Below are positions 26,909 through 33,235 of a stretch of DNA of 64,000 bases, piece after piece. The notes under the pieces were generated by a model, which was not told the origin of the DNA, ran no database searches, and was given only the letters and a program-made list of their open reading frames with translations. The position numbers were made by a program, and so were the translations under genes. Within the stretch, counting starts at the first letter, position 1, and each line of letters begins with the position of its first letter. Source of the DNA: Ferriphaselus sp. R-1 (GTDB lineage: Bacteria > Pseudomonadota > Gammaproteobacteria > Burkholderiales > Gallionellaceae); assembly GCF_000746095.1 (NCBI RefSeq), contig NZ_JQKP01000001.1:186001-250000 (forward strand), written 5' to 3'.

Positions 26909-28702
26909 CTACTTGCCTTTTGCCTGTTGCTGTTCACGCGCGGCGTATTCCTGTTTGGCGTAGGCCAGCAGCGGGCCGAGGTGTTCCGGGTCTTGCAATA
27001 CCAGCCAGGGCATGGCTTGCCGGACGGCATCAAAGCGATGTGGATGGGCCCAGATGGCGCGCTGCATCATGGCTTGGGCTTCTGCGCTGCGACCTTGTAC
27101 GGCGAGCAACACGGCGACGCGGTAGCCCAGGGTATCGACCGGGGCGTAGCGCAGGGCGGGTTCGCTGTAGTGCAATCGAACGGCGGGGTCGTTGATGCCG
27201 AACGGGGCGGACGAGGCCATGAACAGGTCGGCATAGGGACGCATCAGCAGGTCGGCATCCAAGATTTTCATGGCGGCTTCGACGCGCTGCTCGTATTCCT
27301 CGGGGTGACCTTCGATTTTGGGTGCGGAAAGTCGCACCAGATGGGCGTTGGCGCGGTAGAGCTGGCCGAGTTCCCAGCCGCCACCGAGCAGGATCAGCGC
27401 CATCAGCGGCGCGCCTAACCGCGCGAGGTCGAAACGCAGGGTGTGGCTCTCCAGCAGGCCCAGGGTGATGGCGGCGATGCCGAGGAAATAGGCGTACCAC
27501 AGGGGATATTCCAGCAGGGAGTGGATGCCCAGCACCAGCAGCAGGCCGTAGCCCCAGCCGTGTTCCAGCGTGGTGGCGGTGCTGCGCTGGCCGCGATACC
27601 ACAGCGCTACGGCGAGCACGAGCAGGACGAGCCCCGCCAGCCCGGTCTCGGCGGCCAGTTGCATCACCAGATTGTGGGCGTTGCTGCCCATGACATCCGG
27701 AATGGGGTTGCGCAGCTCGGCGCTGTGCAGGAAGTGCTGCCAGGCGAACTGGCCGAAACCCGCGCCCAGCCAGGGCGATTGCGCGAACACCAGCGCGGCC
27801 TCGTGCCACAGATAGAGGCGCTGGGCATATCCGCCGAGGTTGCTCATCTTCTCCAGCGGCGACACATCCCCCGCAGCGGCGAACCAGGGCAGGTGCGCCA
27901 CGCCGTGCATCAGCACGAAGGCGGGCAGCAGCCACCCGGCATAGCGGAACAGAGGGCGCAGCGCCTCGTCGCGCCGTTGCCAGACGTAGCTCGCGGCGGC
28001 GAAGGCGGCGAGGTAGAGCCAGCCGCTGCGCGAGCCGCTCAGTACCATGGCGTACAGCAGCGGGGCGGCCAACAGGCCGGTCAGCCCGGCACGCAGGCTG
28101 CCACGGGCGTACAGCAATCCCAGCGAAACCAGCCCGAGGGCGAGGTAATCGCTCAGTGAATTGGCCTGACCCAGATTGCCGTTGATGATGGTGCGCTCAG
28201 CCTGTGTCCACAGCACGAAGTGGTTGAGGGGCGTGTCCCAGCGGAAGTTTTGCAGGATGGCGCTCAGCGCCTGTAGCTCGGCCCCCGCCAGCAGGAAGGC
28301 GGCGAGGGTGGCGGCCAGCAGCGGCAGGCCGAACGCGATGCGCAACTGCCTCCCCAGCAGGATGAGCAGGATGGCCCACAGCAGGTAGAGCGCGACGGTC
28401 AGCGCATGTCCGGCGTAAGGGATCAGGCCGAGCTGAAGCTGCCAAAGCACGAGCAGGATCAGCCCGGCGGGGAGCAGGGTGATGGCGGGCAACTCCTGCG
28501 TGCGCCAGCTTTGCGGCGACAGCAACGGGAGCAGCGCGGCCAGCCCGAGCGCAAAGGCATCCCACTCGGGGTAGAACGTGGCTCTGGGCAGCAGGTGGCG
28601 GAAATCAAGGCCGGGCACGACCCACATCAGGCCGACGCACAGCAGGCCGAGGTAGCGCAGGGAGGAAAGTGGTGTCAGGGAGTGGAGGCGTTGGATGTTC
28701 AC
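26909..28702 (-). CDS. PglL/PilO-type O-oligosaccharyltransferase, probable pilin glycosylation ligase
   Basis: This 597-residue protein has about 12 membrane helices in its first 440 residues and a soluble C-terminal domain. The Wzy/PglL-family patterns are visible: NGNLGQANSLSDYLALGL in a periplasmic loop, SGSRSGWL, and GSNAHNLVMQLAAETGL with its key histidine. A later HSLLEYPLWYAYFLG is typical of the PglL C-terminal region. Enzymes of this type move a lipid-linked glycan to pilins. It lies just downstream of the mshA promoter region, transcribed toward it on the same strand, so pilin modification is the natural inference. The start codon is GTG with no strong ribosome site. A WaaL-type O-antigen ligase role is the alternative. 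Confidence 0.82.
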   Translation of the reverse strand: MNIQRLHSLTPLSSLRYLGLLCVGLMWVVPGLDFRHLLPRATFYPEWDAFALGLAALLPLLSPQSWRTQELPAITLLPAGLILLVLWQLQLGLIPYAGHALTVALYLLWAILLILLGRQLRIAFGLPLLAATLAAFLLAGAELQALSAILQNFRWDTPLNHFVLWTQAERTIINGNLGQANSLSDYLALGLVSLGLLYARGSLRAGLTGLLAAPLLYAMVLSGSRSGWLYLAAFAAASYVWQRRDEALRPLFRYAGWLLPAFVLMHGVAHLPWFAAAGDVSPLEKMSNLGGYAQRLYLWHEAALVFAQSPWLGAGFGQFAWQHFLHSAELRNPIPDVMGSNAHNLVMQLAAETGLAGLVLLVLAVALWYRGQRSTATTLEHGWGYGLLLVLGIHSLLEYPLWYAYFLGIAAITLGLLESHTLRFDLARLGAPLMALILLGGGWELGQLYRANAHLVRLSAPKIEGHPEEYEQRVEAAMKILDADLLMRPYADLFMASSAPFGINDPAVRLHYSEPALRYAPVDTLGYRVAVLLAVQGRSAEAQAMMQRAIWAHPHRFDAVRQAMPWLVLQDPEHLGPLLAYAKQEYAAREQQQAKGK

Positions 28703-28740
28703 GTTCGTCGAAGGCTTGGATCTGGCCGGTTGCGGTTAGG

Positions 28741-28877
28741 GTGCTTCAGCGTCCGCCCCCCGGTGGTAACGGACGCTTGGGCACGGTACAACGAGCTACA
28801 GGAGAGACCCGCAGACGGTAGCAATTCAAGCAGAGGAGTTTGGGAGGAGACTACTGAAACCATCCACCGTCTGCGGG
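28741..28877. ncRNA. Candidate structured RNA or leader between tesA and the PglL-like gene
   Basis: Two strong stems stand in a 248-base gene-free stretch. Stem 1 pairs 28741-28755 with 28770-28784, 15 positions with one mismatch and two G-U pairs on the plus strand. Stem 2 pairs 28808-28819 with 28866-28877, 12 perfect pairs. A smaller GGAGTTT/AAAC-CA-TCC stem can form inside stem 2. I do not recognise an Rfam class. It could be a minus-strand leader of the ligase gene or an independent plus-strand RNA. Confidence 0.4.
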
Positions 28878-28891
28878 GTGAGCGAACTATA

Positions 28892-28906
28892 CGGGCGTAG
28901 CGCCCG
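28892..28906 (-). terminator. Weak hairpin after tesA
   Basis: CGGGCG-TAG-CGCCCG forms a six-base-pair hairpin about 45 bases after the tesA stop, followed on the minus strand by TATAGTT. The T-tract is poor, so termination would be weak. It could be part of the adjacent structured region. Confidence 0.3.
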
Positions 28907-28914
28907 CTTGGGAA

Positions 28915-28931
28915 TGCGGCATTTTGTCGCA
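28915..28931. promoter_or_regulatory. 7-3-7 palindromic motif between tesA and the PglL-like gene
   Basis: TGCGGCA-TTT-TGTCGCA is one mismatch from a perfect inverted repeat. It has the same half-sites and 3-base spacing as at 14624-14639 and 26793-26809. It stands about 210 bases upstream of the ligase start. The regulator is unknown. Confidence 0.45.
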
Positions 28932-28950
28932 TCTGCGCAGGCCGGGCGGA

Positions 28951-29532
28951 TCAGGGCAGCGCGGGCGACACATTGCGCACTATCTGCGCCTGTGCGGCGA
29001 CACCGGGATGCAGGTCGTCAGCCTGAAACTGCTCCGGCGGTATGTGCGCCAACAGGAAGGGAACCAGCGCGGTGCGGTAGCGCTGAGCCAGTTTGGGGTA
29101 GAGTGCGCGGAAATCCCGGGTATAGTCCGCGCCGTAGTTCGGCGGCAGTTGCATACCCAGCAGCACGACCCTGGCTTGGGCGTGTTGTGAGCGGCGGATG
29201 AGTTCGGCCAAATCGTGTTCGATGTCGGGGACCGGGCGGCCACGCAATCCGTCGTTCGCGCCCAGTTCCAGCAGTACGAGGTCGGGGCGATGCTGGCGCA
29301 GTGCGGCATCCAGCCGCCGCAATCCGCCCGCTGCGGTCTCGCCGCTGATGCTGGCGTTGACCACCTTGAGGTCCGGGCGTGCGCGTTGCAACAACGCCAC
29401 CCAGCCCTGTTCGCGCGGGATGCCGTAGGCGGCGGAAAGACTGTCGCCAAACACGAGGATGGTTTGCGCGGTGCCGAGCGTGGGCAGGCACGCGGCGAGT
29501 AACAGTAGCAACTTGATGATGGAGCGTTTCAT
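28951..29532 (-). CDS. tesA: TesA-like GDSL esterase/thioesterase
   Basis: This is a periplasmic SGNH/GDSL hydrolase related to E. coli TesA (acyl-CoA thioesterase I/arylesterase). The 193-residue protein has a signal peptide (cleavage near GTA-QTIL). Four blocks are visible: catalytic Ser in FGDSLSAAYG, Gly in GETAAGG, Asn in GANDGLRG, and the Asp/His pair in DDLHPG. The start ATG at 29532 overlaps, on the opposite strand, the start ATG of the ybbA-like gene. The tesA/ybbA/ybbP neighbourhood matches E. coli. Confidence 0.92.
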   Translation of the reverse strand: MKRSIIKLLLLLAACLPTLGTAQTILVFGDSLSAAYGIPREQGWVALLQRARPDLKVVNASISGETAAGGLRRLDAALRQHRPDLVLLELGANDGLRGRPVPDIEHDLAELIRRSQHAQARVVLLGMQLPPNYGADYTRDFRALYPKLAQRYRTALVPFLLAHIPPEQFQADDLHPGVAAQAQIVRNVSPALP

Positions 29533-30223
29533 GGCGGCGATTGTGCGGGCAGACGATCTGGGCAAGCAAGTGGAAAGTGGCGGCCAGCCGCTGGTGATCC
29601 TGGAGGCGATCAGCTTCGGTGTGGAGGCGGGCGAGAGTCTGGCCATCCTCGGTGCGTCCGGCTCCGGCAAGTCCACCTTGCTGGGTTTGCTGGCCGGGCT
29701 GGATGTCCCGAGCAGCGGTACGGTGAAGCTGGATGGCGTGGACATCTTCGCCTGCGATGAAGACGCGCGCGCCCGCTTGCGCGGCAGACTGGCCGGTTTC
29801 GTGTTCCAGTCGTTCCAGCTTTTGCCCGCCCTGACTGCGCTGGAGAACGTGATGCTACCGCTGGAACTGCGCGGCCAGCGCGATGCCCGCCAGCAAGCCG
29901 AAGCCGTGTTGATTCGCGTCGGCTTGGGTCACCGCCTGCATCATCTGCCCAAACACCTGTCCGGCGGCGAACAGCAACGCGTCGCCATCGCCCGCGCCTT
30001 CGTCGTCCAGCCCAAGATCCTGTTCGCCGACGAACCCACCGGCAACCTTGATGCCAGCACAGGCCGCCAGATCATCGAACTGTTGCTGGAACTGAACCGT
30101 GCCCAAGGCACCACGCTCATTCTCGTCACCCACGACGAAGCACTGGCGGCGAGATGCGGCAGGCAACTACGGCTGGAAGCCGGGCGGGCGGTTTCCCCTC
30201 GCCCGTTTACGGGAGAGGGGTAG
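29531..30223 (+). CDS. ybbA: YbbA-like ABC transporter ATP-binding protein
   Basis: This is an ATPase of the LolD/MacB-type family that partners the permease encoded just downstream. Walker A is GASGSGKST, the Q-loop FVFQSFQLLP, the signature LSGGEQQR and Walker B ILFADEPTGNLD, all intact. The start 29531 is chosen for GGAG six bases upstream; ATGs at 29516 and 29519 are alternatives. The last nine residues (SPRPFTGEG) are encoded by a repeat element, so the native C-terminus has been replaced or extended. The protein is 230 residues. The E. coli pair YbbAP has no firmly settled substrate. Confidence 0.92.
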   Translation: MAAIVRADDLGKQVESGGQPLVILEAISFGVEAGESLAILGASGSGKSTLLGLLAGLDVPSSGTVKLDGVDIFACDEDARARLRGRLAGFVFQSFQLLPALTALENVMLPLELRGQRDARQQAEAVLIRVGLGHRLHHLPKHLSGGEQQRVAIARAFVVQPKILFADEPTGNLDASTGRQIIELLLELNRAQGTTLILVTHDEALAARCGRQLRLEAGRAVSPRPFTGEG

Positions 30224-30232
30224 GGGAGAGGG
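30195..30232. repeat. Repeat copy 1 (left boundary of the DUF559 gene)
   Basis: A 38-base G/C-rich element built around GCCCGTTTACGGGAGAGGGG. It supplies the last codons and stop of ybbA. Its reverse complement, differing at about two positions, lies at 30570-30608, so the two form inverted boundaries of the DUF559 gene. Confidence 0.85.
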
Positions 30233-30235
30233 GCG

Positions 30236-30619
30236 ATGAGCCTTCTGGACAACGCAAAATCACTGCGCCGCAACCAGACCGAGGCTGAGCAACGCCTCTG
30301 GTATCACCTGCGCGCGCATCGTTTCATGGGGTTGAAATTCAAGCGACAGAAACCGCTCGGGCGCTATGTAGTGGACTTTGTGTGTATGGAGGCAAAACTG
30401 GTGATTGAGCTGGATGGAGGGCAACACCTGGATCAGGTCGGCTGTGATCGGGTGAGGGATGCATGGCTGAAAAGTCAGGGATTTACGGTGTTGCGATTCT
30501 GGAATAACGAGTTGATGAGCGAGATGGAGACAGTGCTGGAGCGTATTCGATTGGAGGTGGAGAGTCGCGCCCTCTCCCCCAGCCCCTCTCCCGTAAACGG
30601 GCGAGGGGAGGTGGAATGA
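30236..30619 (+). CDS. DUF559-family protein, PD-(D/E)XK nuclease-like
   Basis: This 127-residue protein belongs to the DUF559/Vsr-like endonuclease-fold group. The pattern RLWYHLR, then KFKRQKPLGRYVVDFVC, IELDGGQHL and GFTVLRFWNNE is diagnostic, with putative catalytic Asp and Glu in VVDF and VIELD. No activity is proven for most members. Its last 17 residues (from RALSPSPSPVNGRG) come from a repeat. It lies between ybbA and ybbP, which are usually adjacent, and its stop overlaps the ybbP start (ATGA). Inverted repeat copies bound it on both sides, suggesting arrival as a unit. Confidence 0.85.
   Translation: MSLLDNAKSLRRNQTEAEQRLWYHLRAHRFMGLKFKRQKPLGRYVVDFVCMEAKLVIELDGGQHLDQVGCDRVRDAWLKSQGFTVLRFWNNELMSEMETVLERIRLEVESRALSPSPSPVNGRGEVE
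30570..30608. repeat. Repeat copy 2 (right boundary of the DUF559 gene)
   Basis: This is the near-exact reverse complement of the 30195-30232 element, with core CCTCTCCCGTAAACGGGCGA. It is read through as the C-terminus of the DUF559 protein. A more distant relative lies at 31001-31036 inside the next gene. Confidence 0.85.
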
Positions 30620-33219
30620 GCCTCGTTCGGCTGGCATGGAACATGTTGCTGCGTGACTTCCGTGCCGGCGAGTGGCGCGTGTTGCTGGTCGCGCTGGTGT
30701 TGGCGGTGGCCAGCATCGCTACGGTCGGGCTGTTCGCTGACCGGGTGCGGCAGGCGTTGCAGACTGAGGCGCATGCCTTGCTGGGGGCGGATCTGCGGCT
30801 GAGTTCGACGCGGGCGATTCCGGCGATGTATCGGGATGAGGCGCAGCGGCGCGGCTTGCGGGTGGTGGCGACGGCGACGTTTCCCAGCGTGGTGCGGCAC
30901 GGGCAGCAGAGCGTGCTGGCCGAGTTGCTGGCGGTGGAGGCTGGGTATCCGCTGCGCGGCAGCCTGGTGATTGATACGGGCGACGGTATGGCCGAGGCTG
31001 CGCCCTCACCCCAGCCCTCTCCCAATGGGAGAGGGAGCGACAGCAATATTCCTGCGCCCGGCACGGCTTGGGCGGACGAGCGTCTGCTGCGTCGTCTGGA
31101 TCTGCAGACTGGCGATACGCTGGAGGTCGGGGCGCTGCATCTGCGTCTTGCGGCGCGGGTGGTACGCGATGTGGATCAGTCGGCGGGCTTCGCCAGCTTT
31201 GCTCCGCGCCTGACGCTGAACGCCGCCGATCTGCCTGCCAGCGGGCTGGTGCAGGAGGGCAGTCGCATCAGTCATCGCTTGCTGTTCTCGGGCGACGCGG
31301 TACAGCTGGCGGCGTATCGCGGCTGGCTGGAGACGCGGCTGGGCGTGGGCGAGAAGCTGGAGGACGTGCGCGATGCGCGCCCCGAGATTCGCATCGCGCT
31401 GGAACGCGCCGAGCACTTCCTCGGGCTGGCCGCGCTCACTGCCGTGGTGCTGGCCGGTGTGGCGCTGGCGCTGGCGGCGCGCCGCTTCATCACCCGTCAT
31501 CTCGATGCCTGTGCCGTGATGCGCTGCCTGGGTGCCAGCCAGTCGCAGGTGCTGGGCATCTTCCTGTTGCAATTCCTGTGGCTCGGACTGGCTGCGGTGC
31601 TGTTGGGCGATGGGCTCGGTTACGCGGCGCAGGTGGCACTGGTGCAGGCCATTTCGGCGATGCGCGAGGCGGCTTTGCCCGCGCCCGGCGCGTTGCCCTT
31701 GATGCAAGCTGCCGCCAGCGGCATGGCGCTGCTGCTCGGTTTCACCTTTTTGCCGCTGTGGCAGTTGAAGCAGGTGCCGCCGCTGCGCGTCATCCGCCGC
31801 GAACTCGGCGCGCCGGGCGGCAGCGCGGCCTTGCTCTATCTTTCCGGCGGGGCGGTGCTGGGCGCGCTGTTCCTGTGGCAGGCCGGTTCGGTGAAGTTGG
31901 GGCTGGCGGTGCTGGGCGGGCTGGCAGCCGGTTTGCTGGGATTCGGCGTGCTGGCCTGGGCACTGTTGCGCGGCTTGGCGAGATTGCCGCTGGCCGGACA
32001 TCACGCCTACGCCAACCTCGCCCGCCACGGGCGCAGCAACGCGGTGCAAATCGTGGCGCTGAGTCTGGGCGGCATGGCGCTGCTGAGTCTGACGCTGGTG
32101 CGCGACGACTTGCTGCAAAGCTGGCAGGGACGGCTGCCGCCGGATGCGCCCAACCGCTTTCTGGTCAACGTGCAGCCGGATCAGGTGGCGGGCGTGGGCG
32201 AGTTGCTGGTGAGTCACGGCCTGCCAGCGCCCACGCTGTTGCCCATGGTGCGCGGACGGCTGCTGGCGATCAACCAGCGTCCGGTGCGCAGTGAGGACTA
32301 TCCGGAGCCGCGCGCCCGCGCGCTGGTGGAGCGCGAGTTCAACCTGTCCTGGGCGGACAAGCTGCCGGAAGGCAACGCGCTGGTGAGCGGGGCGTGGTGG
32401 GCACTGCCCCATTCAGAAGAGACTCTGTCGTCACATCGGCGCAGCCCGGTATCCAGTTCATCAGAAGCACTGGATTCCGGCCTGCGCCGGAATGACGAAA
32501 CCCAGCGTGACGGCGGCCAGCTCTCAGTAGAAGAGGGCATCGCCAAGACACTCGACATCCACCTCGGCGACACGCTCACCTACGATCTGGCGGGCGAGAC
32601 GTTCACCGCGCGAGTGGCGAGTCTGCGCCGGGTGCAGTGGGATTCGATGCGGGTGAACTTCTTCGTCATCGCCGCGCCCGGCTTGCTGGAGAACGCCCCG
32701 GCCAGCTACATCACCAGTTTCCATCTGCCGCCGGACCAGCTCGCCGCCGAAGCCGCGCTGCTGACCCGATTCCCCAATGTGCTGGTGATCGACACCGGCG
32801 CGGTGATCGCCCAGGTGCGCGTCATCATGGACCAGATCACCCGCACGCTGGGCGCGGTGTTCCTGTTCACCTTGCTGGCCGGGCTGGCGGTGCTGTACGC
32901 CGCGCTGCTGGCGACGCAGGACGAGCGCATCAAGCAAACCGCCATCCTGCGCACGCTGGGCGCGGACAGCCGCTACCTGCGCCGTTTGCACCTGACCGAA
33001 TTCGCCGTGCTGGGCGGCCTGAGCGGTGCGTTCGCAGCGGCGGGCGCGGAGGCGCTGGGCTATGTGCTGGCGCGCCATGTGCTCGATCTGCCCTTTGTGC
33101 TCGATGTGGACGTTTTCGTGCTGGGCGGTGCGGGCGGAGTGGCGATCGTGATGCTGGCAGGTTGGTTTAACACGCGCAGATTGCTCCACTCTCCACCGCG
33201 TCGCCTACTGTTGGATTGA
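30616..33219 (+). CDS. ybbP: YbbP-like FtsX-family ABC permease with in-frame repeat insertions
   Basis: This large inner-membrane permease is the partner of the YbbA-like ATPase. It has an N-terminal helix (about 20-40), a periplasmic domain, and two FtsX domains with helices near 275-300, 320-350, 360-385, 410-450 and at the C-terminus. At 867 residues it is longer than E. coli YbbP (804). Two stretches explain much of the excess. Residues about 131-141 (APSPQPSPNGRG) are encoded by a repeat at 31001-31036. Residues about 604-628 (SSHRRSPV through DSGLRRNDE) are encoded by a REP-like hairpin at 32428-32498. Both keep the frame. The rest looks intact. Confidence 0.9.
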   Translation: MSLVRLAWNMLLRDFRAGEWRVLLVALVLAVASIATVGLFADRVRQALQTEAHALLGADLRLSSTRAIPAMYRDEAQRRGLRVVATATFPSVVRHGQQSVLAELLAVEAGYPLRGSLVIDTGDGMAEAAPSPQPSPNGRGSDSNIPAPGTAWADERLLRRLDLQTGDTLEVGALHLRLAARVVRDVDQSAGFASFAPRLTLNAADLPASGLVQEGSRISHRLLFSGDAVQLAAYRGWLETRLGVGEKLEDVRDARPEIRIALERAEHFLGLAALTAVVLAGVALALAARRFITRHLDACAVMRCLGASQSQVLGIFLLQFLWLGLAAVLLGDGLGYAAQVALVQAISAMREAALPAPGALPLMQAAASGMALLLGFTFLPLWQLKQVPPLRVIRRELGAPGGSAALLYLSGGAVLGALFLWQAGSVKLGLAVLGGLAAGLLGFGVLAWALLRGLARLPLAGHHAYANLARHGRSNAVQIVALSLGGMALLSLTLVRDDLLQSWQGRLPPDAPNRFLVNVQPDQVAGVGELLVSHGLPAPTLLPMVRGRLLAINQRPVRSEDYPEPRARALVEREFNLSWADKLPEGNALVSGAWWALPHSEETLSSHRRSPVSSSSEALDSGLRRNDETQRDGGQLSVEEGIAKTLDIHLGDTLTYDLAGETFTARVASLRRVQWDSMRVNFFVIAAPGLLENAPASYITSFHLPPDQLAAEAALLTRFPNVLVIDTGAVIAQVRVIMDQITRTLGAVFLFTLLAGLAVLYAALLATQDERIKQTAILRTLGADSRYLRRLHLTEFAVLGGLSGAFAAAGAEALGYVLARHVLDLPFVLDVDVFVLGGAGGVAIVMLAGWFNTRRLLHSPPRRLLLD
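31001..31036. repeat. Repeat copy 3, inserted in the ybbP frame
   Basis: CCTCACCCCAGCCCTCTCCC followed by an inverted half (AATGGGAGAGGGAG). It shares the CCC/CTC-rich pattern of the elements bounding the DUF559 gene but has lost the central GTAAAC. It is translated in frame within the permease. Confidence 0.65.
32428..32498. repeat. REP-like hairpin inserted in the ybbP frame
   Basis: The left arm (32428-32457) and right arm (32469-32498) are imperfect inverted copies around an 11-base loop. The right arm includes 32474-32496, identical to the copies between mshN and mshM. The insertion is translated without a frameshift. Confidence 0.8.
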
Positions 33220-33235
33220 GCTTGCGGAGGGCGGC

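Noticed and set aside
28741-28877. 6S RNA, glycine or c-di-GMP riboswitch in the tesA-ligase gap
   Set aside because: None of the conserved core sequences I know for these classes could be found; left as an unclassified structure.
28808-28877. CRISPR array or integron attC site
   Set aside because: There are no regularly spaced direct repeats and no attC core sites; the repeated segments are inverted arms of a stem.
30236-30619. DUF559 gene as a complete insertion sequence
   Set aside because: No transposase domain and no target duplication could be seen; only inverted boundaries are supported.
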